DNA from: Candidatus Rifleibacteriota bacterium
GTDB taxonomy: Bacteria > Muiribacteriota > Ozemobacteria > Ozemobacterales > Ozemobacteraceae
Assembly: GCA_015233565.1 (NCBI GenBank)
Contig: JADFXM010000036.1
Span: forward strand, 1 to 64,000
Reading direction: 5' to 3'
DNA length: 64,000 bases
Shown here: positions 25,769 through 34,561 of the stretch, one piece after another
How the letters are laid out: each line of letters begins with the position of its first letter
Numbering within the stretch: the first letter of the stretch is position 1
Notes under the pieces: generated by a model
Databases searched by the model: none
Seen by the model: the letters and a program-made list of their open reading frames with translations, nothing else
Told to the model about the DNA's origin: nothing
Translations under genes and position numbers: made by a program

Positions 25769-27223
25769 ATGAAGATTTTGATTGCAAACCCTCCATGGCG
25801 CAAGGGAGGGAAATATGGAATTCGTTCTGGGTGTAGATTTCCATATCTAACGGATGAACTTTCCTGGGAGGGCGTACCACTTTGGATCCCATTTCCCTTC
25901 ACTCCGGCACAAACTTCCGCTCTCCTAAAAAGGCATGGATTCAACGTTCAATTCTGGGATTGCATAGCTGAAGGGGAAAGTCTCGATGGATTCATCAACC
26001 GTATTAAAGAATTCTCTCCCGATCTTTATATTCAGGAAATAGTCACGCCAAGTTTCTCTACTGATAAAGCGATTCTCGAAACCTTGCGAAACGTTGCTCC
26101 TAAATGTTTTCTTGCCGGAGCAGGATCCATGGTCACCAGCATCGGATCAGAAATACTTGATAAGGTACCTCAATTAGATGCAGGTTTGACTTATGAATGG
26201 GAAGAAACCGCGCTTGAACTGGCACAAAGATTAGATACCGGAAAATCTCTTTTTGGAACAAAAGGTTTGCTGTACCGTTTGAATGGAAAAGTTGTGAATG
26301 AACCCAGGCGCTCGCCACCTGATTTGAATAAACTTCCATGGCCTGACAGGGATAGCGTTCCCATGCTACGTTATAATGATGACTTCGCGTTCCTTCCTGT
26401 TCCCAATGTACAGCTTTACACCGAACGAGGATGTCCGTATCGTTGTGTTTTTTGCGACTGGATCAACACACGTTACGGGGACCGATCCGTCAGATTTCGT
26501 GACCCGGGAGATGTCGCTGATGAAGTGAAATACTGCCTTGAAAAGTGGTCTTTTAAGGCATTTTACTTCGATGATGACACCTTTAATATTAATAAGAGCC
26601 ATGTATTAAGACTTTGCGAGGAATTTGGGAAAAGAGGAATCAATAAGCCCTGGGCAGCAATGTGCCGAGCGGATTTATTTGACCGTGAAACCCTTGTCGA
26701 GTGCAGAAAAGCCGGCTTGTTTGCAGTAAAATACGGAATCGAATCTGCAGACGAAAAAATTTTAAAAACGATCAGAAAAGAACTTTCCATTGAAAAAAGT
26801 GAGGAAGTAATAAGAACCACTCGCGAAAATGGAATAAAAGTGCATTTAACAATAGTAATCGGGCTCCCCGGCGAGACGGAAAATTCAATTCGAAAAACCT
26901 GGAAATTCATTAAAAAGGTTAAACCGGATTATCTCCAGTTTTCAATTGCAACTCCCTACCCGGGTACCGAATTATATCAGATGGCTCTTGAAAAAAAATG
27001 GATAAACCCCCACGATTATACCAATTTTAATGCAGATTCTCAGGCTGCCATGAAAACGGATTCCTTGTCCCGCGAAACTATAGAAGCCTGGGTAAGAAAA
27101 CTAAATCTCTGGAGAATAGCTTTGCAACTGATCAATAATCCGTTCAATTCAATAAAAATGTATGCCCGAAAAGCAATAAACAGTCCAAGGAAGATTTTCA
27201 ATCTTGCCAGAAGTTTATTCTAA
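25769..27223 (+). CDS. B12-binding-domain radical SAM protein (Elp3/MiaB-like core)
   Basis: 484 residues. It opens ILIANPPWRKGGKYG, the usual start of the cobalamin-binding-type N-terminal domain, with FAGAGSMVT-like GAGSMVTSIG later. The cluster motif is RGCPYRCVFCDW with Cys222, 226 and 229. FYFDDDTFNINK, AVKYGIESADEKIL and GLPGETENSIRKT are standard for the HpnJ/BchE-like group. These enzymes modify lipids, hopanoids, tetrapyrroles or natural products, often adding methyl groups. A GT-C-like membrane protein follows on the same strand after 400 bases, which hints at lipid or glycan work. Substrate unknown. Confidence 0.87.
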   Translation: MKILIANPPWRKGGKYGIRSGCRFPYLTDELSWEGVPLWIPFPFTPAQTSALLKRHGFNVQFWDCIAEGESLDGFINRIKEFSPDLYIQEIVTPSFSTDKAILETLRNVAPKCFLAGAGSMVTSIGSEILDKVPQLDAGLTYEWEETALELAQRLDTGKSLFGTKGLLYRLNGKVVNEPRRSPPDLNKLPWPDRDSVPMLRYNDDFAFLPVPNVQLYTERGCPYRCVFCDWINTRYGDRSVRFRDPGDVADEVKYCLEKWSFKAFYFDDDTFNINKSHVLRLCEEFGKRGINKPWAAMCRADLFDRETLVECRKAGLFAVKYGIESADEKILKTIRKELSIEKSEEVIRTTRENGIKVHLTIVIGLPGETENSIRKTWKFIKKVKPDYLQFSIATPYPGTELYQMALEKKWINPHDYTNFNADSQAAMKTDSLSRETIEAWVRKLNLWRIALQLINNPFNSIKMYARKAINSPRKIFNLARSLF

Positions 27224-27623
27224 TCTCGTATTATTGTACCTGCCCTTCTTATTACAACGAATTCCAAATAAAGAGTAAAATAAACCAATGCTTAAATCAA
27301 TTTCAGAGTGCTTCGGCTCGGCTCAACAACCGCCGACTCAACTGACAACAGACTTCTACCCCACCCAACTACCAAAGTTCCAACGTTTTTTTGTCTCCTG
27401 CTTTAATTTTACAGTCCCACTTAACCTCTTTAAAACTGCGCATGATACTAACTACAACACGATTCAAAGAAAATCACTTTGAGAGGAAGCAAATCACTAT
27501 TAAATCAAGCTTTGTGCGGCTTGGAGAGAAATTAAAATGGAATCGCAGACTTAAGATTTGCCCTTCTTACCGAACTATAAATCGCGTTTCTACCTCAAAC
27601 AACTCCTTGATGTTGAGAGATAA
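27224..27623. other. Intergenic region, nothing clear
   Basis: 400 bases with no supported gene, repeat copy or terminator. Short open frames here lack ribosome sites and family signs. Confidence 0.5.
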
Positions 27624-29612
27624 TTGAAAACCATATCATTGATCAAATTTATACTTTTTGCTGGTTTTTTATTGCTTTATGCTATCCAACACCCCCTTGT
27701 TTGGCCAGTAATTTCCGATTGGCAAGCATTTTTCCGAGCCTTTCTGTTCGGAATGGAAGGGTGCATTTTTTGTTTTTTTCTCATTCTTTTCATAGAAAAA
27801 ATAGGACAAGGGCTAAATTGGGGGTTAAAGCTTGGAATTCCACCATCACTGGAACTGCATCTTGGCTTTTTTTGGATTCTGCTTTCCTCGATTTTTTTAT
27901 TATTAATCGGAAAGTTGTCTTTCGCTTTTTGCTGTATTACTTTCACCCCTTTTCTGTTATCCTTTTTCACTCAAATTTCAGTCGTTGGAAATACAACCAG
28001 TCTCTTTGATTCACTGAAACGCTCAACCATTTTTGAGATTTCCATTCCTTGTCTCGGAATAATTGTACTGATTGTATCCACATTTGCTGCATCATCACTG
28101 GCTCCTTCAGTTGCTTACGATGACCAGGTTTATCAGATGAAAGCAATCGAAGGCTTCACAAGTACGGAAAGTCTTTGGTTCGATTCAAATCAGCAGAATG
28201 TTTTTCGCCCTTTGGCTCATGCAGCATTCATAGCTTTTTTGCAGAAAACTTTCGGGGAAAAATCTGCCAGGCTTGCTAATGTTCTGTTTTTTTTGTTGCT
28301 TTGTCTCGTCATGGCACGCTTGGGATCAACCAATAGTGCAATAATAGCTCTTGTTGCACTTATTTCTAACCCTGAGTGGGCTTTTCTTTCAAATTCCTTT
28401 TATGCCGAACCATTTTTGTGTTTGCTTTTCATTTTCGCAATAGACTTTGCGGAAAAATTATCTTTGTTCTATTTAAATGAAATTCCCCCAAAAGCTGTTT
28501 TTCTTTGCGGCCTTTTATGTGGAGCGCTTCCCGGCGCAAAATACTCCGGAATTTTCCTGGCAGTTATTCCACTTATTTTGCTTGGAAGAAAAAACCTTTC
28601 AAAATCGTTATTTGCCGGATTTGCGCTTGGTTTCTTTTTTCTAAGTTTCCCTTTTTACCTAAGGAATTGGATATTTGTTGGAAATCCTTTCTTTCCTCAT
28701 TTACTGGGAATCAATCGTGAAATTTTTTCCACATTCACTGAGAAATTATTCTTTGAGGTCGGCCCAGGCGAGAATCTTCTGCCATTTTCCTACAATGATT
28801 TCCTTGATAAATTTGGCTTTGGAAGAGACTTTTTGAGTTTGATTTCTGCTCCCTTCAATGTTTCCATATTCTGCCAATTCCACAATGAAAATTTCCCTTT
28901 GAGTTTTTTTGATGGCCAAATTGGAATAATCGCCCTTCTAGTTCCATTTTTCTTGATGATGAACAAAAAAATCGATTCCATAGGAAACAAGAAAAGGCTG
29001 TTCATTTGCCTTGTATTATGGATTTTCTGGATTAAAGGAACTCATCAGATCAGATTATTGATGCCTGTTGTAGCTTTGTCAGCTTATTATCTCGGGAAAA
29101 CGGATTTTTCGGAATTATTCCAAAAAGGAATGTTTTTCTACTTGGCACTACTCTGCCTTCTTCCCTGGACATTGATTTTGGGGGTGGAAAAAATTGAAAA
29201 AAACTGCAAGGTCGTGAGTGGAAAAATTTCTGAAGAGCAGTTTTTGGAAGAACATCTTCAACCTTTTACAACCTTTAAATGGATGGAAAAAAATCTTCCT
29301 CCAAACTCCAAACCATTGCTTTTGCTTGAAGAGCGCTCTTTTCATCTTAAGCTACCTCATTTTTGGACGGATCTGATTCCGCAGACTTTCATCAATTTCC
29401 TTTTTAGAGCCCAAAGTGCAAAAAATACTAAGGAAATATTGCAAAGACTCAATGTTACCCATATTCTTATGCCAGTTTTCGGTTGGAATATCTACAAAAC
29501 GGCAATCGTTCAAGCTGAGTACAACCAGACTTTTGAGGAGCTCTTCACAAAGCTTATGAAACCTGTTTTCCATAACAAAGATTACATTTTATTCGAATGG
29601 CAAGGCAATTGA
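27624..29612 (+). CDS. Polytopic membrane protein, GT-C glycosyltransferase-like
   Basis: 662 residues starting at TTG after GAGAG. At least 11 hydrophobic segments span the protein, with a soluble C-terminal 130 residues. The first large loop has SVAYDDQVYQMKA, an acidic pair at the place where PMT/ArnT-type (GT39/GT83) enzymes carry their catalytic aspartates, then RPLAHAAFIAF. GALPGAKYSGIFL and the late MLP-x-FGWNIYK stretch are also reminiscent. Such enzymes use polyprenyl-phosphate sugars at the outer face of the inner membrane. Assignment is by topology and one motif only. Confidence 0.65.
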   Translation: MKTISLIKFILFAGFLLLYAIQHPLVWPVISDWQAFFRAFLFGMEGCIFCFFLILFIEKIGQGLNWGLKLGIPPSLELHLGFFWILLSSIFLLLIGKLSFAFCCITFTPFLLSFFTQISVVGNTTSLFDSLKRSTIFEISIPCLGIIVLIVSTFAASSLAPSVAYDDQVYQMKAIEGFTSTESLWFDSNQQNVFRPLAHAAFIAFLQKTFGEKSARLANVLFFLLLCLVMARLGSTNSAIIALVALISNPEWAFLSNSFYAEPFLCLLFIFAIDFAEKLSLFYLNEIPPKAVFLCGLLCGALPGAKYSGIFLAVIPLILLGRKNLSKSLFAGFALGFFFLSFPFYLRNWIFVGNPFFPHLLGINREIFSTFTEKLFFEVGPGENLLPFSYNDFLDKFGFGRDFLSLISAPFNVSIFCQFHNENFPLSFFDGQIGIIALLVPFFLMMNKKIDSIGNKKRLFICLVLWIFWIKGTHQIRLLMPVVALSAYYLGKTDFSELFQKGMFFYLALLCLLPWTLILGVEKIEKNCKVVSGKISEEQFLEEHLQPFTTFKWMEKNLPPNSKPLLLLEERSFHLKLPHFWTDLIPQTFINFLFRAQSAKNTKEILQRLNVTHILMPVFGWNIYKTAIVQAEYNQTFEELFTKLMKPVFHNKDYILFEWQGN

Positions 29613-29862
29613 AACAAGATTCAGATTCCTGATCCGTATATGAATTGATTACAGCATTGCAGGTTTGGAGCGAATATTGGAAATGCACTTTTTCGGGGAA
29701 GATTTGCCTTCATTTCTAGATTTGCCCGAATAAAAAGTGCCGGTAAATACTCTCGAATCGAGAGTTCTGAAGAGTAGATAGCTTCGGAAGCATAACCAAA
29801 AAATCCACTTTTTTCCTCAATTACTCATTTTTTTTTTAATTTTTGCCGATTTTGAATTCGAA

Positions 29863-31395
29863 ATGAAAAACAAATTTTTTCGAATGAAGTTCTTTCTAAA
29901 TTTCAAAATTCGAGATTGGAAAAAAGCACAATCGTTCTGCTTTTTAACTTTCTTCTTCTGGATTATCACTGGTATTTGTTTCTCAGCCCAGCCGCAAAAA
30001 AGCAAAGAACCAGTGTTAAAGATCGGTTTGGTTAAGAATCTGGGAGAAATCGACATCAAAATTCCCTTTGGCGGAGACTTGCGGGATATTTATGGCCGAA
30101 AAGCCAAAATATTCAAAAATGGGGACGACTTTCACTGGTCTTTGAGTGCTGAAGTTGCTTTTTTAAATCAGCAAGCAAAATCAAAGAATAGAAAGCAGAA
30201 GAAGTTTGAGGGTTTTATTGGCAAAAAATTTTATATTATTTCCAGAGGTCCTTTGACATTTAAAGGAAAAAGTTACCAGGGAATTTTCCTCCTTTTTTTC
30301 AAGAATGAAGGTGTTCAGATTATAAATTTCGTAAGATTAGAGGACTATACAAAGGGAGTTCTTCGTGGAGAAATTGGCTCGTTGGCACCCATAGAAACTC
30401 TAAAAACTCAAGCGATACTTGCCAGAACATATGGAATGGCTAATTTAAAAAAACATGGCTCTGATGGATTCGATCTTTGCGCATCAGAACATTGCCAGGT
30501 ATACCTTGGAGCCTCCGCTGAGAGGCCTTCTATAACTCAGGCTGTGGATTCCACAAGAGGAATTGTAATGGGATATGGCTCTCAGCTTGCTTCTCCAATG
30601 TATCATTCAACTTGCGGAGGATACACTACAAGCAATGATGAAGTTTATGGTGGAAAAGCCGTTCCCTATCTCAGAAGGGTGAAATGTGATTATTGTTCTA
30701 AAGGCATTAATTATCGTTGGACCAGATTAATCCCGAATGACTTGTTGAAAAAACGGCTTGCAAGCGAAAAGATTTTCTTTAATAGAATCTATTCAGCTAC
30801 TGTCGAATCTCCAGCTCAACTTGACAGGGTGAAAAATGTTGTAATTGTAACTGATCGCGGAAGATTTTCAGTGAAAGGAACTACTTTCCGAAGAATATTT
30901 TCGCTCCCAAGCTCAACTTTCATGGTCAGCGGTTTATCTGAAGATAATTCCAAGCTCGCCTTAAGAGCTGATCTTCAAGTCCCTCTTGCTTCCAAGCAGG
31001 GAAAAACTTCATTCGAGATTATTCCAGTCCTGGCAGATCTTTCCAAAATCAATGGAAAAGATCCCGCCGGGTTTATAATCGCCTCAAGAAATGGTTTAAA
31101 GCGAATAGCCCGCCCAAAGGGTGGTTGGAAAGTGATCATAGCTGGAGTTCAAAGCAATTTTTCCAGGAAAAGCATTCCTGAAAAGGGCCTTGACATTAAA
31201 TCTCCCGGAAGAGTACTCTTGAATAAAGGGCAATCAACTGGCGAAGCTCTCTTGCGAATAATCGGAAGAGGCTATGGACATCAAATTGGAATGTGCCAAT
31301 CGGGCGCAATCGAACAAGGAAAATTGAACTGGAGTTACCGGCGAATTCTTCCATTTTATTATCACGGAGTTTGTTTAATGAGATTAAGATATTAA
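29863..31395 (+). CDS. SpoIID/LytB-domain secreted protein
   Basis: 510 residues with a signal-like hydrophobic segment at about 25-45. The SpoIID domain begins near 155: NFVRLEDYTKGVLRGEIGSL, PIETLKTQAILARTYGM, CASEHCQVYLGA, and ASPMYHSTCGGYTTSNDEVY, ending with GRGYGHQIGMCQSGAIEQGK and YRRILPFYYHG. In spore formers SpoIID is a lytic transglycosylase that cuts peptidoglycan; the acidic residue in LRGEIGS is the expected catalytic glutamate. In non-sporing diderms such proteins probably remodel the cell wall. It lies 107 bases before pilM on the same strand. A second ATG seven codons in could be the true start. Confidence 0.88.
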   Translation: MKNKFFRMKFFLNFKIRDWKKAQSFCFLTFFFWIITGICFSAQPQKSKEPVLKIGLVKNLGEIDIKIPFGGDLRDIYGRKAKIFKNGDDFHWSLSAEVAFLNQQAKSKNRKQKKFEGFIGKKFYIISRGPLTFKGKSYQGIFLLFFKNEGVQIINFVRLEDYTKGVLRGEIGSLAPIETLKTQAILARTYGMANLKKHGSDGFDLCASEHCQVYLGASAERPSITQAVDSTRGIVMGYGSQLASPMYHSTCGGYTTSNDEVYGGKAVPYLRRVKCDYCSKGINYRWTRLIPNDLLKKRLASEKIFFNRIYSATVESPAQLDRVKNVVIVTDRGRFSVKGTTFRRIFSLPSSTFMVSGLSEDNSKLALRADLQVPLASKQGKTSFEIIPVLADLSKINGKDPAGFIIASRNGLKRIARPKGGWKVIIAGVQSNFSRKSIPEKGLDIKSPGRVLLNKGQSTGEALLRIIGRGYGHQIGMCQSGAIEQGKLNWSYRRILPFYYHGVCLMRLRY

Positions 31396-31502
31396 AAATT
31401 TTCTAATGTAATTTTTAAAATCAGTCGATACAAAATTGACGAGCAAGGATTATTGGCTTTAGCGGGTTATTTTTTCCCGCGACCTGATGGAGGAAAAAAA
31501 TT

Positions 31503-32591
31503 ATGGCTCTGTTTAAGTTCGGGACAAGTAACATGTCCTTGGGGGTTGACATAGGAACTTCAGCAGTTAAGATCGTTCAACTGAAGAAGACCCCAAATGG
31601 TCCGGAATTAACCGGCTATGCCTTCGGCCCTATTCCTCAAGGAGCAGTGGAAGAAGGGCAAATCAAAGATGCCGCAACAATTTCGAGTGTCATCAAGGAC
31701 TTACTGAAAAACGCTAAAATCAAGCCGGACCGCTCTTTTGCTTCTATTTCCGGACAGAATGTCATCATGCGTTTCACCAAACTACCAATAATGACAGACG
31801 AAGAACTTGAACAGACTGTCCGAATTGAAGCGGAACAATATGTTCCCTATGCTATTGATGAAGTAAGTATAACTTTCGCCAAATTGGCTGAATTAGCTGA
31901 AGAAGAGGGCGGAGGAAAATACTCAATTCTGCTTGTCGTAGCACAGAAAGAACTGGTCGATTCCTATATGAATGTCTTGAAGCAAGCTGGAATGGCTGCG
32001 GAAGTAATAGATGTCGACACAATAGCAGCTCTGAATGCTCTTGAAAATTCGATTGGCCAGACTGCTAATTCCCAGGAAGGCGGAGAAGTTGTTGCGATTA
32101 TTGACACGGGCTCAAGAACAACTAACATTTCAGTATTAAAATCCGGAGTCCTGATGTTCACACGTAACATTCCAATTGCAGGAAACAATATTACTCAGAT
32201 GCTCATGAACGTTATGAAACAGGAATTTGAGCAGGCTGAAAACATAAAGGTTAATGAAGCTGAAGTTAGTATCAGCGACTCAGGTGGAAACGAAATTGCT
32301 GAAGTAGTAAAAACCACAGTTGAAGAATTGGCTTCAGAAATCAGGCGTTCATTCGACTATTTTAAAGCTCAGTCACGTGAACCGCTGATTCATAGAATTA
32401 TTCTTTCCGGAGGTTCATCAAATCTCAAAAACTTTAATACTTATCTTAGCAATGAACTTGGGGTTGATGTTTATATGGGTAACCCACTCGAGGGTATTAC
32501 AGTCACCGCACCTGATACGGAGTTACTTTACAACAATCTTCAACAATTTACGGTTGCAATTGGGCTTGCAATGAGAGGGGTGGTGGATTAA
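31503..32591 (+). CDS. pilM: Type IV pilus assembly protein PilM
   Basis: 362 residues with a strong GGAGG before the ATG. The actin-like ATPase fold is clear: SLGVDIGTSAVKIVQL (phosphate-1), PIMTDEELEQTVRIEAEQYV, VIDVDTIAALNALE, VAIIDTGSRTTNISVL (phosphate-2) and IILSGGSSNLKNF (adenosine). PilM is a cytoplasmic ring protein that binds the N-terminus of PilN and couples the pilus motor to the inner-membrane alignment complex. It heads a pilM-N-O-P-Q operon. A short inverted repeat (GCGGG with CCCGC) sits just before the ribosome site and may modulate translation. Confidence 0.95.
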   Translation: MALFKFGTSNMSLGVDIGTSAVKIVQLKKTPNGPELTGYAFGPIPQGAVEEGQIKDAATISSVIKDLLKNAKIKPDRSFASISGQNVIMRFTKLPIMTDEELEQTVRIEAEQYVPYAIDEVSITFAKLAELAEEEGGGKYSILLVVAQKELVDSYMNVLKQAGMAAEVIDVDTIAALNALENSIGQTANSQEGGEVVAIIDTGSRTTNISVLKSGVLMFTRNIPIAGNNITQMLMNVMKQEFEQAENIKVNEAEVSISDSGGNEIAEVVKTTVEELASEIRRSFDYFKAQSREPLIHRIILSGGSSNLKNFNTYLSNELGVDVYMGNPLEGITVTAPDTELLYNNLQQFTVAIGLAMRGVVD

Positions 32592-32594
32592 GCA

Positions 32595-33194
32595 ATGATC
32601 AAAATAAATCTAATTACTGTTAAACGCAGTAAGCCGATCCAGATTCCCTTTGCGGCGATTTTCCTTGTAATAGCCCTGATAGGGATTCTGGGAGCTTTCT
32701 GGTTTGGGACAACCATGATGGATGGCTACAATAATGATCTCACAGAGGAAAAGAACCGTCTGGATGGTGAAGTTAAGGCCTCGGCTGGAAAGTTCTCTGA
32801 AAGAGATCGCTTGCGCCAGGACCTCTCGATGCTGGAATTCCAAATCGAGCAATTGAAGCAACTTTCCGGAATTAACCTTTTACAATGGTCTGAAGTATTT
32901 AGTACTCTTACGCAGGTTGTTCCAGAAAAGACCGTATGGATTACCAATCTAAGAATTGATTCCGACCGAAGAGTGCAGATGACCGGATATGCCTGCTCTG
33001 AGAATCAAGATGAAACGAAGGAATCACCCCGATTAACTCTTGGAATCCAGAATTTCATTAAACAACTTCAGGAAAATGCTTATTTCGAAGAAGTATTTCT
33101 TACGAACGCCAACAAAAACGTTTATGAAAAGTCACCTGTCTGGCGTTTTGATATTACATGCCGCATCAAGCGGGATGTAAGTACAAAGCAATAA
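32595..33194 (+). CDS. pilN: Type IV pilus assembly protein PilN
   Basis: 199 residues, three bases after pilM. The start MIKINLITVKRSK is the conserved INL-x-P-like peptide that inserts into PilM, here with TVKRSK in place of the usual LPxR. One membrane segment (about 17-40) is followed by a coiled coil (EEKNRLDGEVKA) and a ferredoxin-like periplasmic domain. PilN pairs with PilO in the inner membrane to link PilM to PilP and the secretin. Confidence 0.93.
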   Translation: MIKINLITVKRSKPIQIPFAAIFLVIALIGILGAFWFGTTMMDGYNNDLTEEKNRLDGEVKASAGKFSERDRLRQDLSMLEFQIEQLKQLSGINLLQWSEVFSTLTQVVPEKTVWITNLRIDSDRRVQMTGYACSENQDETKESPRLTLGIQNFIKQLQENAYFEEVFLTNANKNVYEKSPVWRFDITCRIKRDVSTKQ

Positions 33195-33218
33195 GGGAAA
33201 AAACCAGAGGGGGATGAC

Positions 33219-33782
33219 ATGAACAATTTCGCTGCGTATTTCGTAATAGTCCTTCTGGCAGCCGCCGGTGCCGCGGGAGCCTTTTACATGTATTATTACA
33301 AGCCGATCGCCATTGACGACCGGGAAAAGATTCAGGGGGAAATAAACACTCTCAAAGCAAAACAGGCTGAAATTTCCAACCTTGAGGCAGAAGTCCAGGA
33401 ATACAAGAACAAGATCGCTGCAAAGCAAACTGAAAAAGAGAAGCTGGCAATGGAATCGAATCAGGCCAATACTGCTGTTCCTAAATTATTGGATTCAACT
33501 GAATCGATTGCCCACAAGTTCAACATTAAATTTCAGGACATAAGAATTTCACCATTAGTCAGAGCTGAACAATGGTCTGAACTTCCAGTCGAAATAGGGA
33601 TTCTGGGAACTTTTCAGGATCTGTCCCAATTCCTGTATGTAATGGAAAGAAGGAAAATAGTAAATCTTGCGGCAGGTTCAATCAATATTGCAGTTTCCGC
33701 CGAAGTCGATCCAAAATCGAAGAGTCCCTTTCTCACCGTGACTCTGAATGCCAAGATTTATATCCTCGGTGGAGGCGCTTAA
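33219..33782 (+). CDS. pilO: Type IV pilus assembly protein PilO
   Basis: 187 residues, 24 bases after pilN, with GGGGG upstream. One membrane segment (about 5-25, VIVLLAAAGAAGAF), then a long coiled coil (DREKIQGEINTLKAKQAEIS) and a ferredoxin-like C-terminal domain with LPVEIGILGTFQDLSQFLY, the family's most conserved strand. It forms dimers with PilN and binds PilP in the periplasm. Its stop shares a base with the ATG of a 32-codon frame before pilP. Confidence 0.93.
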   Translation: MNNFAAYFVIVLLAAAGAAGAFYMYYYKPIAIDDREKIQGEINTLKAKQAEISNLEAEVQEYKNKIAAKQTEKEKLAMESNQANTAVPKLLDSTESIAHKFNIKFQDIRISPLVRAEQWSELPVEIGILGTFQDLSQFLYVMERRKIVNLAAGSINIAVSAEVDPKSKSPFLTVTLNAKIYILGGGA

Positions 33783-33880
33783 TGGAAATGAAAATTTTAA
33801 ATACCCAAAATTCTGCTAAATCCGTTTCATTTCTTGCTTCGTTTGTAAGAATAGAACTTAAAATGAAAAGGGATTGCTAA
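33782..33880 (+). CDS. 32-residue translationally coupled microORF in the pil operon
   Basis: The ATG overlaps the pilO stop (TAATG). The frame encodes a basic peptide, MEMKILNTQNSAKSV and so on, ending KMKRDC, and stops 21 bases before pilP. It has no family match and no hydrophobic segment. It could be a real peptide, a spacer kept open for coupling, or chance. Confidence 0.25.
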   Translation: MEMKILNTQNSAKSVSFLASFVRIELKMKRDC

Positions 33881-33901
33881 ATTAAGCAGGGAGGTGAAAT
33901 T

Positions 33902-34561
33902 ATGGAAAGTGGAAAGCAGAAAATGAAAAGAATTCTTTTGATCATCGGATGTTCGATGGCAATTTTAATGAATCCAATGATTCAAACAAAGATTTTTGCT
34001 CAGGAAGCTGACCCATTTGCTCTTCCAGCCGAAGGAGCAAGCGGGACGGCAGCACCCACCCCGCCAGCGGGGAATACACCACCCACAGGGACACCACCAG
34101 CCGGAACACCACCAGCTGCCCCTGGGCCAGTCGTGGCCGCAGTTCCTGCAGGAGCCACTGCCCCTACGGGAGGATATGGCGAAACCGAGCAGATAGAGAC
34201 AATCCTTCAGGCAAGTAAATTTAAGCTGGAAAAAGAGGCCAAAGATCCTTTCAGACCTTTGATCGAAAAAAAGATCAAACCACCGCCTGCTCCACCTCCC
34301 ATGCCTAAGGGTCCCTCTGGACCACCCAAACCACCGCCGCCCCCAGCAGTTAAACCTTTACAGCTCTTCATCCAGGGAGTTTGCGGGAACGACTCAGACA
34401 GATTAGCAATGGTAGTTTTTGAAAATAAACCATTAACAATTCAAAAAGGACAACAAGTGGAAGGAAAGTTCAAAGTTGTCGATATATTAAATGATAAAGT
34501 AATTGTTTATTCGGAAAAGGAACAAATGCGTAAGACATTTCCTATCGGAGGTGGAAAGTAA
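33902..34561 (+). CDS. pilP: Type IV pilus pilotin-like protein PilP
   Basis: 219 residues with GGGAGGTG before the ATG. A signal peptide ends near residue 31 (TKIFAQEA); there is no lipobox cysteine at the cleavage site, unlike classical PilP lipoproteins. Residues 40-75 and 115-150 are very rich in proline, alanine and glycine, a flexible linker. DPFRPLIEKK at about 110 is the conserved DPFxP motif that contacts PilN/PilO, and the C-terminal 70 residues form the beta-sandwich that binds the secretin (LAMVVFENKPLTIQKGQ, KVVDILNDKVIV). The stop overlaps the pilQ ATG. Confidence 0.9.
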   Translation: MESGKQKMKRILLIIGCSMAILMNPMIQTKIFAQEADPFALPAEGASGTAAPTPPAGNTPPTGTPPAGTPPAAPGPVVAAVPAGATAPTGGYGETEQIETILQASKFKLEKEAKDPFRPLIEKKIKPPPAPPPMPKGPSGPPKPPPPPAVKPLQLFIQGVCGNDSDRLAMVVFENKPLTIQKGQQVEGKFKVVDILNDKVIVYSEKEQMRKTFPIGGGK

